From contig NZ_PVTX01000001.1 in the NCBI RefSeq assembly GCF_003003075.1, positions 434,001-498,000 of the forward strand: a DNA stretch of 64,000 nt, read 5' to 3'. Positions 17,701 to 25,711 of the stretch are shown piece after piece. The notes under the pieces were generated by a model. The model was not told the DNA's origin, made no database searches, and was given only the letters and a program-made list of their open reading frames with translations. How positions within the stretch are numbered: position 1 is the first letter of the stretch; every line of letters starts with the position of its first letter. A program made the translations under genes and the position numbers. The DNA is from Isoptericola halotolerans. Lineage in GTDB: Bacteria; Actinomycetota; Actinomycetes; Actinomycetales; Cellulomonadaceae.

Positions 17701-19289
17701 CCTCTGCGCCCGCACCGTCCGGGGACCTCGGGCAGGTCGAGGCGCTGCGGTCGGCGCTGGAGTCCTCCGGCTTCACGGTCGACGGCGTCGAGGACCTGCT
17801 GGGCGACGTCGCCTCCGCCGCGCTGCACCGCGAGCAGGCCCTGCCCGCGCGCCGCGTGGTGGCCGGGCTCGACGACGCCCGCGCGACGCTCACCGCCCTC
17901 TTCCTGCTGGGCGACGACGTCTCGCGCGCCGCGCTGGATGCCGCGCTGCCCGGGGTGGGGGCCGACGGCGCCGCGCGGCTCGGGCTGGTGCGTGCGGCCG
18001 GCCAGGACCCGGTGGACCCCGTGCGCGCCGTCGTCGACCTGCGCCCCTACGCCGCCACCGACGCGACCGGTCCGGTCGGGTGGTGGCTGGCGAGCGACCT
18101 CGGCGAGGCCGTGACGGGGCGCCGGCTCGCGGGCGACCACGTGCTCGGCGCCGGTGGGGCGGCCCTGACGCTCGCTCAGGTCACGGTGCGCGAGCGCGTG
18201 GGCCGTGTGCTGGACCTCGGTACGGGCTGCGGCATCCAGGCGTTGCACGCCGCCCGGCACGCCCGCACGGTCGTCGGCACGGACATCTCGCACCGTGCGC
18301 TCGGGTTCGCGCGTTTCAACGCCGCCCTGAACGCGCCCGGCGCCGACCTCACCCTGCGCCACGGCTCGATGCTGGAGCCCGTCGCCGGCGACCGGTTCGA
18401 CCTGGTGGTCTCCAACCCGCCGTTCGTCATCACGCCGCGCACCGGTGCCGCCGGCGCCACCGTGTCCGCGGCGCTCGGCGACTTCGAGTACCGCGACGGC
18501 GGACGGGCCGGGGACGACCTCGTGCGCGACCTCGTCACGGGCGTCGGCGCCGTCCTCGCTCCCGGCGGGGTGGCGCAGATGCTCGGGAACTGGGAGCACC
18601 GCCGCGGGGAGCCGTGGACGGAGCGGGTGGGTTCCTGGCTCGACGACTCCGGCCTGGACGGTTGGGTCGTCGAGCGTGAGCTGCTCGACCCGGCGGAGTA
18701 CGCCGAGACGTGGATCCGGGACGGGGGCACCACCCGGGCACGTGAGCCGGCCGCGTGGGACGCGGCCTACGGTGCCTGGCTGGACGACTTCGCCTCCCGC
18801 GACGTCGAGGCCGTCGGCTTCGGCATCGTCACGCTGCGCCGTCCGGCAGGGGCGGCCGACGGCGGCACGGGCGACGGGCGCGTCACGCTGCGGCGGCTCG
18901 AGGAGCACCACGGCTCCCTGCGGCAGCCGCTCGGCGGGCACCTCGCCGCGTCGCTCGCCGCGCACGACTGGCTGGAGCGCCACGACGACGACGCGCTGGC
19001 CGCGCAGCGCCTGGTCGTGGCGGGCGACGTCACCGAGGAGCGGTACCTGTCGCCGGGCGCGGCCGACCCGAACGTGATCGTGGTGCGCCAGGGTGACGGT
19101 CTGGGCCGCGGCGTCCAGGCCTCGACCGGCCTCGCGGCCTTCGTGGGCGTGTGCGACGGCGAGCTGACGGTCGGCCAGACCGTGGGTGCGCTGGCAGCGC
19201 TGCTGGACGTGCCGCCGTCGGACCTCGCGGCCGAGCTGCTGCCCGCCGTGCGCGGACTGGTCCGCGACGGCTTCCTCGGCCCCGCCTGA
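17697..19289 (+). CDS. class I SAM-dependent methyltransferase (PrmC/RsmC-like catalytic core)
   Basis: Cytoplasmic methyltransferase of 530 residues. The SAM-binding domain is central (about 160-340): VGRVLDLGTGCGIQALHAARHA is motif I, VGTDIS the acidic loop, and VVSNPPFV the NPPF/Y motif of enzymes that methylate a planar amide or exocyclic amine (as in PrmC, RsmC and N6-adenine enzymes). The N-terminal 150 residues and C-terminal 180 residues are extra domains (N-terminal helical DUF7059-like; C-terminal winged-helix-like region ending GQTVGALAALLDVPPSDLAAELLPAVRGLVRDGFL), suggesting target recognition. Target is not known. Coupled by ATGA overlap to the lipoprotein gene. Confidence 0.85.
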   Translation: MTSAPAPSGDLGQVEALRSALESSGFTVDGVEDLLGDVASAALHREQALPARRVVAGLDDARATLTALFLLGDDVSRAALDAALPGVGADGAARLGLVRAAGQDPVDPVRAVVDLRPYAATDATGPVGWWLASDLGEAVTGRRLAGDHVLGAGGAALTLAQVTVRERVGRVLDLGTGCGIQALHAARHARTVVGTDISHRALGFARFNAALNAPGADLTLRHGSMLEPVAGDRFDLVVSNPPFVITPRTGAAGATVSAALGDFEYRDGGRAGDDLVRDLVTGVGAVLAPGGVAQMLGNWEHRRGEPWTERVGSWLDDSGLDGWVVERELLDPAEYAETWIRDGGTTRAREPAAWDAAYGAWLDDFASRDVEAVGFGIVTLRRPAGAADGGTGDGRVTLRRLEEHHGSLRQPLGGHLAASLAAHDWLERHDDDALAAQRLVVAGDVTEERYLSPGAADPNVIVVRQGDGLGRGVQASTGLAAFVGVCDGELTVGQTVGALAALLDVPPSDLAAELLPAVRGLVRDGFLGPA

Positions 19290-19308
19290 GCGGTCGGCCC
19301 GCTCAGGC
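19284..19308. terminator. bidirectional hairpin spanning both stop codons
   Basis: GCCTGAGCG (19284-19292) and CGCTCAGGC (19300-19308) form a 9-bp perfect stem with a 7-nt loop. The arms contain the stop codons of the two convergent genes (TGA at 19287-19289 and, on the other strand, 19305-19303), a compact shared terminator without T-tracts. Confidence 0.55.
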
Positions 19309-20064
19309 CGGCGTGAGGTACGGGTCGGCCCAGGCGCTGATGATGCGGGCCGCGCGCTGGGCCTGGCCCGGCCTGGTCAGCAGGTGGTTCGAGCCCTCCA
19401 GCGAGACGAAGCTGCGGGGGTGGCGCGCGGCGCGGAAGATCTCGCTCGCGTTGTCGATCCCCACCGTGTTGTCCGTGGGGGAGTGCATCACCAGCAGCGG
19501 CAGGCCGAGCTCCGGGATGCGGTGCGCGAGGTCCGCGGCGCGCACGTCCTCGACCATCCCGCGCTTGAGGTTGAGGCGCTTGCCCCCGACCTGCCAGACG
19601 GCGTTGCCGCTCTCGAGGACCTGGTCGACGAGGTCGTCGTAGTGGTGCTCGGCATGGCTCGGGTCGAACGGTGCGCACGCGGTGACGACGGCGCGGGCGT
19701 CGGGGATCTCCGGCGCCGCGGCGATGGCGGCCGCCCCACCCCACGAGTGCCCCGCCACGAGGCTCACCGGGGTGCCGCGCGCGGCCATGAGCTCGGCCGC
19801 GAACACGGTGTCCGCGACCTTCACGGTGAACGACCCGTCGCCCCAGTCGCCCTCCGAGTCGCCGAGCCCCAGGTTGTCGTAGCGCAGCATGCCGATGCCC
19901 TCGGACGCGAGCTGCTTGCAGATCCGCGCCGCCGCCGGGGAGTCCTTGCCGAGCGTGAACCCGTGGACGAACAGTCCCCAGCCGCGCACCTCGCCCGCCG
20001 GCTCGTCGATGATCCCGGCCAGCTGCGGCCCCGTGCTGGACGCGAACGTCACGCGTTCTGCCAT
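19303..20064 (-). CDS. alpha/beta hydrolase (serine aminopeptidase/BAAT-like)
   Basis: Soluble hydrolase of 253 residues. HGFTLGKDSPAAARICKQLASEGIGMLRYDNLGLGDSEG is the typical start of the hydrolase-4/FrsA-like group; the nucleophile elbow is GHSWGG, Asp lies in HSPTDNTVG and His in EGSNHLL. The ATG at 20064 has GAGGGAG about 5 nt upstream. It is divergent from a LysR-family gene 145 bp away, the usual arrangement when the regulator controls the enzyme. Similar proteins are fused to OsmC in some bacteria, but no OsmC domain is present here. Substrate unknown. Confidence 0.88.
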   Translation of the reverse strand: MAERVTFASSTGPQLAGIIDEPAGEVRGWGLFVHGFTLGKDSPAAARICKQLASEGIGMLRYDNLGLGDSEGDWGDGSFTVKVADTVFAAELMAARGTPVSLVAGHSWGGAAAIAAAPEIPDARAVVTACAPFDPSHAEHHYDDLVDQVLESGNAVWQVGGKRLNLKRGMVEDVRAADLAHRIPELGLPLLVMHSPTDNTVGIDNASEIFRAARHPRSFVSLEGSNHLLTRPGQAQRAARIISAWADPYLTPA

Positions 20065-20209
20065 CGTGCTCCCTCTCGTCGGTACCGTGGGGCCAGTGTG
20101 CACACGGCACGTGTCTCGCGCGCACGGCGGTCCGCTCCGGAGCGCCGGGCCGGGCCGCTGTGACCAAGGGACCATCCCACAGATGCTCTGACGGAGATAT
20201 CTTCTCGGT

Positions 20210-21163
20210 ATGGAGATCGACCTCCGGCACCTGAGGCTGGTGACCGTCGTCGCCGAACAAGGCAGCGTGACGAAGGCGTCCGCGGCCCTCGGCATGGCGC
20301 AGCCGGCCCTGTCCGCACAGCTCAACCGCATCGACCAGGCCCTCGGCGGCCCCGTGTTCGTGCGCGACCGGCACGGCACGCGCACCACCCCGCTGGGCGA
20401 GCTCGTGCTGCGGCACGCGCGCGTCCTGCTGCCCGCGATGGAGGCATTCCACGACGACGTGCGCCGCCACGTGCTCGCGCGGCCCGACACCGCCACGTCG
20501 CTGCGCGTGGGGACCGTCTCCACCGTCCTGGGCGGGATCTTCCTCAACCGGCTGCGCGCCGACCTCGCCGGCGTCACCGTCACGTCCTTCACGTCCTGGT
20601 CGGCGGACGCGGCGGCGGTGCGGCTGGCCGACGGCACGCTCGACGTCGCGCTGGTCGGTGCGTGCGGTGACGCCGTCCTGCCCACCGAGGGCGGCGTGGA
20701 GTGGACGCGGCTGCGCACCGACCCGGTGTTCGTGCTGCTGCCGGAACACCACCGGCTCGCGGGCGACGACGAGGTGCCGCTGGGTGAGCTCGCCGAGGAG
20801 AACTGGCTGTCCGCGCCCGGGGACGGCTGCTTCGAGCGGTGCTTCGTCACCGCCTGCGCCCGCTCCGGGTTCACACCCCGCGAGGTCAGCGAGACCGAGC
20901 GCGCGTCCGCCGTCGAGCAGGTCAAGGGCGGGCACGCGATCGCGCTCGTGCAGCCGCTGCTCCTCGACCTGCCCGGCGTCCGTGCGGTCGCCCTCGAGGG
21001 TGAGCCGCTGCGCTGGACGCAGTACGTGGCCTGGCGCGGGGACGCCGCGGAACGGTTCGACGTGGACGTCGTGCGCGCGGCCGCCGTCTATGCCCACGCA
21101 GAGGCCGTGCGCCGCACCCCCGCCTACGAGCGCTACGTGATCGCGCAGGGTTCGGCTCCCTAG
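20210..21163 (+). CDS. LysR-family transcriptional regulator
   Basis: DNA-binding regulator of 317 residues. N-terminal winged helix MEIDLRHLRLVTVVAEQGSVTKASAALGMAQPALSAQLNRIDQALGGPVFVRDRHGTRTTPLGE is canonical; the C-terminal effector-binding domain follows from about 90. The start is the ATG at 20210, which places the HTH as usual at residues 5-64. The 145-bp intergenic region toward the hydrolase contains AGATATCT and ATGCTCTGACGGAGATAT near the regulator start, a weak T-N11-A-like element. Likely controls the divergent hydrolase and itself; co-inducer unknown. Confidence 0.93.
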   Translation: MEIDLRHLRLVTVVAEQGSVTKASAALGMAQPALSAQLNRIDQALGGPVFVRDRHGTRTTPLGELVLRHARVLLPAMEAFHDDVRRHVLARPDTATSLRVGTVSTVLGGIFLNRLRADLAGVTVTSFTSWSADAAAVRLADGTLDVALVGACGDAVLPTEGGVEWTRLRTDPVFVLLPEHHRLAGDDEVPLGELAEENWLSAPGDGCFERCFVTACARSGFTPREVSETERASAVEQVKGGHAIALVQPLLLDLPGVRAVALEGEPLRWTQYVAWRGDAAERFDVDVVRAAAVYAHAEAVRRTPAYERYVIAQGSAP

Positions 21164-21206
21164 GAGCTCTTCCGCGGCGGCCGGGCGGGGCGCTACGGTG
21201 CCCTGC

Positions 21207-22016
21207 GTGTCGCGACGACGAGGGCCCAGCACCAGCCTGCGTCAGCTGGTCGCGCTCCTGGTCACCTTCGCCGTCGGGGTGGCGCTGGTCCTCGCGACGG
21301 CACTGCTCGCCCCGGACGTGCTGCGGATCGACGACTACCGGGGAGCCGGCACCTCGGCGGCATCGGCTGCCGGGACGGAGGTGCTGGTGCAGGCCGCGGT
21401 CCGGGGTGGGTCCGGCAGCGCGAGCACGGAGGGCAGTGACAGCGGTTCGAGCCCGCAGGAGTCCGCAGGTGTCGCGGCGGACGACGAGCCCGAGTCAAAG
21501 CAGCCGGCCGACGAGGCCGACGAGCCCGCGACGAAGGAGCCGGCCGACGAGCCCGACGATCCCGCGACAAAGGAGCCAGCCGACGAGCCCGACGGGTCCG
21601 ACGCGGTGGACGGCGGCGCGGCGAGGTCTCCGGGCGCGAGCGACGGCGTGGCCGCCCGCGTCCTGGCACTCGTCAACACCGAACGCGCTGCTGCGGGTTG
21701 CAGCGACCTGCGTGCGGACCCGGCGCTGGACGACCTCGCGCTGGCCCACTCCCGGGACATGGCCGACCGTGGGTTCTTCGACCACACGAACCCCGAGGGG
21801 CTGAGTCCTTGGGACCGCGCCGACGCCGCGGGGGTGCCGGGCGTCGGCGCCGAGAACCTCGCCCGCGGCCAGCCGGACGCCGAGGCCGTGGTCGCGGCGT
21901 GGATGGACAGCCCGGGTCACCGCGCCAACATCCTGAGCTGCGACCTCGTCCGGCACGGGCTGGGGATGCAGGCCGGTGCGGGCGGCCCGTGGTGGACCCA
22001 GGTGTTCGGACGCTGA
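21207..22016 (+). CDS. membrane-anchored CAP/SCP-domain protein
   Basis: Extracytoplasmic protein of about 269 residues. A basic start (SRRRGPSTSLRQ) and a single hydrophobic segment (about 14-33, LVALLVTFAVGVALVLATALL) anchor or export it. An acidic low-complexity stalk with DEPATKEPADEPDDPATKEPADEP repeats covers about 95-140, and a CAP domain (SCP/PR1, PF00188 type) fills the C-terminus: VLALVNTERAAAGCSDLRADPALDDLALAHSRDMADRGFFDHTNPEG, AENLARG and MDSPGHRANILSCD, with the two His of the CAP cavity. Function of bacterial CAP proteins is poorly known. Two GTG starts 9 bp apart (21198, 21207) are possible; I use the second. Confidence 0.87.
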   Translation: MSRRRGPSTSLRQLVALLVTFAVGVALVLATALLAPDVLRIDDYRGAGTSAASAAGTEVLVQAAVRGGSGSASTEGSDSGSSPQESAGVAADDEPESKQPADEADEPATKEPADEPDDPATKEPADEPDGSDAVDGGAARSPGASDGVAARVLALVNTERAAAGCSDLRADPALDDLALAHSRDMADRGFFDHTNPEGLSPWDRADAAGVPGVGAENLARGQPDAEAVVAAWMDSPGHRANILSCDLVRHGLGMQAGAGGPWWTQVFGR

Positions 22017-22044
22017 CGCAGTGCCCGTCGCCGGGCAGGATCGA

Positions 22045-23463
22045 TCAGCCGATGATGACGGCGGACTCGGGACGGCGGTAGAACTTGTGACGCGACCGCA
22101 GGGCCAGGCCCGTGCCGAGGGTGATCGGGCCGAGGCGCCCCAGGAACATCAGTACGGTCAGGAGCACCTGGTGCCAGCCGGCAAGATCGGCGGTGACGCC
22201 GGTGGACAGGCCCGTGGTGGTGAAGGCGGAGATCACCTCGAACAGCACGCGGTCGAGGGGCAGCACCGTCGGTGACACGGACACCGTGATGGCGAGCGTG
22301 GTGACCACGACGGCGGCCACGCCGACGAGCGCGACGGTCAGCGCCTGCCGCTGCGTCGCCCGGGCGATCCGCCGGTCGAAGGCGGTGACGTCGGGGTCGC
22401 CACGCAGCTCGGACCAGATGATGAACGCGAGCACCGCGAAGGTGCCGACCTTGACGCCGCCCGCCGTGCCGGCGCTGCCACCTCCGATGAACATGAGCAT
22501 GTCCGTGAAGAACCAGGAGCCGTGGTTGAGCTCGGAGGTGTCGATCGAGTTGAAGCCCGCGGTGCGCGGCATGACGGACTGGGTGAAGGCGGCGAGCAGC
22601 TTGCCGGGGACGCTCAGCGGGCCGAAGGTCTGCGGGTTCGCCCACTCCACCACGAGGAAGAAGACGGTGCCGACCGTCAGCAGCACCGCCGTCGTCCCCA
22701 GGGTGAGGCGGGCGTGGATGCTCCAGCGCGCCGGGTCGCGCAGCGCCGATCGCCGGTTGTCGCCGCGCCGCGTGCGCGACAGCCGCCACAGCTCGAGCAG
22801 CACGGGGAAGCCGAGACCGCCGACGATGACGGCCGCACAGATCGGCAGGCAGATCCACGGGTCGCTCACGAACCGCATGAGCGAGTCGCCGTAGATCGAG
22901 AAGCCGGCGTTGTTGAAGGCGGACAACGAATGGAAGATCCCCGACCACGCGGCGTGCCGGAACGTCTCGCCGTAGCCGATCATGAGGCGGACCGTGAGGA
23001 CCACGGCCAGGACGAGCTCCGCGACCACGGTGAAGCGCAGCGCGCCCAGCATGACCTTCTTGACGTCACCGAGCCCCACGGTGTGCGTGGACTCGGCGGC
23101 GACCATGCGGGTGCGGAGCCCCAGGCGTCGGGAGAGCAGCAGCCCCAGCAGCGAGGCGACGGTCATGACCCCGAACCCGCCGATCTGGATCAGGACGAGG
23201 ATCACGCCCTGGCCGAACGGGGTCCAGAAGGTCTCCGTGTCGACGACGACGAGCCCGGTCACGCAGGCCGCGGAGGTCGCGGTGAAGAGCGCCTCGACGA
23301 AGCTGGCGCGCTGGCCGGTGGTCGAGATCGGCAGCAGGAGGAGCGCGGTACCGATCGCGATGGCCGAGAGGAACCCGAGCGTCACCACCTGTGCGGGTCG
23401 GCGTCGCAGGCTGGCGGGAGAGGGGCCCTCGGCGCGGGGGTCCCGCCGGAGTGGCAGGTGCAC
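22045..23463 (-). CDS. trkH: TrkH/KtrB-type potassium uptake channel subunit
   Basis: Integral membrane K+ translocating subunit, about 472 residues, built from four pore-loop repeats: TSAACVTGLVV, LSAFNNAGFS, VMPRTAGFNS and STTGLSTG (FTTTGLSTG), each with the selectivity-filter glycine. It would work with a cytoplasmic NAD-binding TrkA/KtrA regulator, which is not in this window. The N-terminus is uncertain: GTG 23463 and GTG 23481 are in frame, neither with a good ribosome site. The length (short N-terminus before the first pore loop) fits KtrB more than E. coli TrkH. Confidence 0.9.
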   Translation of the reverse strand: MHLPLRRDPRAEGPSPASLRRRPAQVVTLGFLSAIAIGTALLLLPISTTGQRASFVEALFTATSAACVTGLVVVDTETFWTPFGQGVILVLIQIGGFGVMTVASLLGLLLSRRLGLRTRMVAAESTHTVGLGDVKKVMLGALRFTVVAELVLAVVLTVRLMIGYGETFRHAAWSGIFHSLSAFNNAGFSIYGDSLMRFVSDPWICLPICAAVIVGGLGFPVLLELWRLSRTRRGDNRRSALRDPARWSIHARLTLGTTAVLLTVGTVFFLVVEWANPQTFGPLSVPGKLLAAFTQSVMPRTAGFNSIDTSELNHGSWFFTDMLMFIGGGSAGTAGGVKVGTFAVLAFIIWSELRGDPDVTAFDRRIARATQRQALTVALVGVAAVVVTTLAITVSVSPTVLPLDRVLFEVISAFTTTGLSTGVTADLAGWHQVLLTVLMFLGRLGPITLGTGLALRSRHKFYRRPESAVIIG

Positions 23464-23575
23464 GAGCAGACAGTCTTGCACGCCCCCGGTCGGTGTGGCG
23501 GGCGGGGCGGACCGCCGGGGGACGGGCCTGGCCCGATGGCCGACGCCGTGCCTCACCACCGGAGGCTCGGGCCAC

Positions 23576-23947
23576 CTAGTCGGCTGGTCGCTCCGCGACC
23601 TCCATGGCGGACTTCGTGCCGGCACGGGCGCCATGGAGCACGCATCCGATCATCGCGAGGCATCCCAGGAGCGCCCCGCCGGCCAGGAACGCCGGGGATA
23701 CCTGGAAGAGCGCGAACACCGCAGTCGCCATCGAGGTGTACCCGGCGAGCGCGGTCGGCCGTTCGGCACGGACATGAGCAGCCAGCCACGCGTCGTCGCT
23801 CGCCAGAGTGCTCGGGTTGCGGATGCCTGCGAGCTGGTTCCGCCCCAGACGTCCTGAGGCCGTGGCGTGGGCTACGTGGACGAGCAGGACTCCCGAGCCG
23901 AGCATGACGACGAACAGCAGGATCCTCATGGCCACCAGCTCGTCCAT
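23576..23947 (-). CDS. SdpI-like small membrane protein
   Basis: A 123-residue protein with three hydrophobic segments (about 7-28, 68-88, 90-108). Between the first and second lies GRLGRNQLAGIRNPSTLASDDAWLAAH, which matches the NxxxGxRxxxT...AW signature of the SdpI/YhfL family, best known for the Bacillus SdpI immunity protein. No SdpC-like toxin gene is near, so immunity is not implied. The ATG at 23947 opens the frame; an internal ATG at 23929 directly before the first hydrophobic helix may be the true start. Divergent from the DUF222-HNH gene across 86 bp holding an SOS box. Confidence 0.75.
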   Translation of the reverse strand: MDELVAMRILLFVVMLGSGVLLVHVAHATASGRLGRNQLAGIRNPSTLASDDAWLAAHVRAERPTALAGYTSMATAVFALFQVSPAFLAGGALLGCLAMIGCVLHGARAGTKSAMEVAERPAD

Positions 23948-23998
23948 GACCCAACCCTAGCCAGACGAACCGCGCAGACCCGGCTCGTCCACAGGGCC

Positions 23999-24014
23999 TA
24001 GAACATGTGTTCGA
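23999..24014. promoter_or_regulatory. SOS box (LexA site) upstream of DUF222-HNH gene
   Basis: TAGAACATGTGTTCGA differs at one base from the actinobacterial LexA consensus TCGAAC-N4-GTTCGA. It lies 20-35 bp upstream of the HNH gene ATG, overlapping where the promoter should be. In mycobacteria 13E12-family (DUF222) genes are known to lie behind LexA sites, which supports the call. Confidence 0.72.
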
Positions 24015-24033
24015 AAGTTGGTAGGTTCAAACC

Positions 24034-25695
24034 ATGACGACGCAGACCGCCGGCCCGCTCCCCGCCTTGGCTCCGGCCCCGGCGGACCGGCCGGCCGTGC
24101 ACGCGGACGTCGAGATGTCCCGCCTCGACCACCTGCTCGACGCGCTGGCCGAGGTGCAGGCTGCGATCGGCACCCTGGAAGGGCGTCGCGCCGTCCTGCT
24201 GGCCGAGGCCGCCCAGCTCGCCGAGCGGGCAGAGGCCCGGCTGGTGGACGACGGCGGGACGGCCGCGCGTGCGACGTCGTCCCGGCGTCAGGAGCTCGCC
24301 CGCCGGGCCGTCGTCGCCGAGGTCGCGACCGTGCTGCACGTGGGCGAGCACGCGGCCGGAACGCTGTGCGACCACGCCGATGCTCTGCGCGCCAAGGCTC
24401 CGCGCACGTTGGCGCTGCTGTCGGCGGGCCGGTGCTCCTGGGCGCACGCCGCGCGCGTCGCCCGGCACGTCGCCGACCTGGACGAGGGCGACGCGCGGCG
24501 TGTGGAGGAGTCGGTCGCTCCTGCACTGACGACGAGCACCCCCGGGCAGGTCGATGCACGGGCCCGCCGGGCACGGGAGAACGTCCATCCTGAACCTGTC
24601 GAGGTGCGGCACGCTCGGGCCGTCGAGGCCCGGGGCGTCTACCTCGACGACGGCCGCGACGGCATGGCGTGGCTGTCGGCGCACCTGCCCGCGGTGGTGG
24701 CGCACGCCGCCTACGACAGGCTGACCCGCACGGCGACCGGCCTCCGTGGCGACAACAGGTCGCTCGGCCGGAGCCAGGGGATGGCCGATGCCTTCGCCGC
24801 GCTGCTGCTCGACGACGGCACGCTCGACCGCACGTGCGTGCCCACTCCCGCCCGGCCCGCCCTGAGCGTGCCCGACGTGACCGAACCGCCCGGACCCGCA
24901 ACGTCATCGACGATTCCTGCGCTGGCTGCACTGGCGAGGTCCATCCGACCGCGCGTGACGGTGACCGTGCCGGTGCTGACCCTCCTGGGTGCCGCCGACG
25001 TGCCGGGCGAGCTCGACGGCTACGGTCCGGTCGGCCCCGAGGTCGCCCGGGAGCTGGCCGAGCTGGCGCCGTCGTGGCGCCGTGTGCTGACGCACCCCGA
25101 GACGGGGGTTCCGCTGTCGGTCGGGCGCGAGTCGTACACGGTGCCGTCCGCGCTGAGGGCGGCCCTCGCACGGCGCGACGAGACCTGTCGCTTCCCGGGC
25201 TGCGGTGTCGCTGCCCACCGTGCGGACCTCGACCACACCACCGACTGGGCAGCAGGCGGAACCACCAGCGCGGACAACCTGGCCCACCTGTGTCGTCGGC
25301 ACCACGTGCTGAAGCACCAGACGGGCTGGTCGGTGCGCCGGGTGGCACCCGACGAGGCCGGGGGTGAGGGCGCCACCGGTGATCGACCGGGACTGGGCGG
25401 CACGCTCGAATGGACGTCGCCGACGGGTAGGCGGCACGTGACCCGCCCGGACGGCCGTCCGCCCGCCAGCATCCATCGGTCCGCCCCGGAGCCTCCGGTG
25501 CCACCGGGTCCCGAGCCGCCGGCCCCGCCGGATGTTGAGCCCCTCACCTCGCCAGATCCGCAGAGGCTGGCATCGCCGGGTCCCGTGCCGCCGGCCCCGC
25601 CGGATGCTGAGCCCCTCACCTCGCCAGGTCCTGAGGCGTCAGCCGTGTCCGGCGCGACGCCGCCGCCCCAGGACTTCGGTAAGCCACCGTTCTGA
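24034..25695 (+). CDS. DUF222/13E12-family HNH endonuclease-like protein
   Basis: 553-residue protein of the actinobacterial 13E12 repeat family. The DUF222 helical region spans about 20-340 (RLDHLLDALAEVQAAIGTLEGRRAVLLAEA, SWAHAARVARHVADL), and an HNH nuclease domain follows at about 385-430: CRFPGCGVAAHRADLDHTTDWAAGGTTSADNLAHLCRRHHVLKH, with both CxxC-like zinc cysteines and the catalytic His/Asn. The last 70 residues are Pro-rich repeats of the type PEPPAPPDxEPLTSP. An SOS box lies just upstream, so expression should rise with DNA damage. Members of this family are multicopy and proposed to be selfish or recombination-linked; activity is unproven. The start at 24034 leaves a very short leader. 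Confidence 0.9.
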   Translation: MTTQTAGPLPALAPAPADRPAVHADVEMSRLDHLLDALAEVQAAIGTLEGRRAVLLAEAAQLAERAEARLVDDGGTAARATSSRRQELARRAVVAEVATVLHVGEHAAGTLCDHADALRAKAPRTLALLSAGRCSWAHAARVARHVADLDEGDARRVEESVAPALTTSTPGQVDARARRARENVHPEPVEVRHARAVEARGVYLDDGRDGMAWLSAHLPAVVAHAAYDRLTRTATGLRGDNRSLGRSQGMADAFAALLLDDGTLDRTCVPTPARPALSVPDVTEPPGPATSSTIPALAALARSIRPRVTVTVPVLTLLGAADVPGELDGYGPVGPEVARELAELAPSWRRVLTHPETGVPLSVGRESYTVPSALRAALARRDETCRFPGCGVAAHRADLDHTTDWAAGGTTSADNLAHLCRRHHVLKHQTGWSVRRVAPDEAGGEGATGDRPGLGGTLEWTSPTGRRHVTRPDGRPPASIHRSAPEPPVPPGPEPPAPPDVEPLTSPDPQRLASPGPVPPAPPDAEPLTSPGPEASAVSGATPPPQDFGKPPF

Positions 25696-25711
25696 GAGTG
25701 GCAGTGCGCGC

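Noticed and set aside
23576-23947. Toxin-immunity system from SdpI resemblance
   Set aside because: No SdpA/B/C-like genes nearby; SdpI-like proteins are widespread without toxins.
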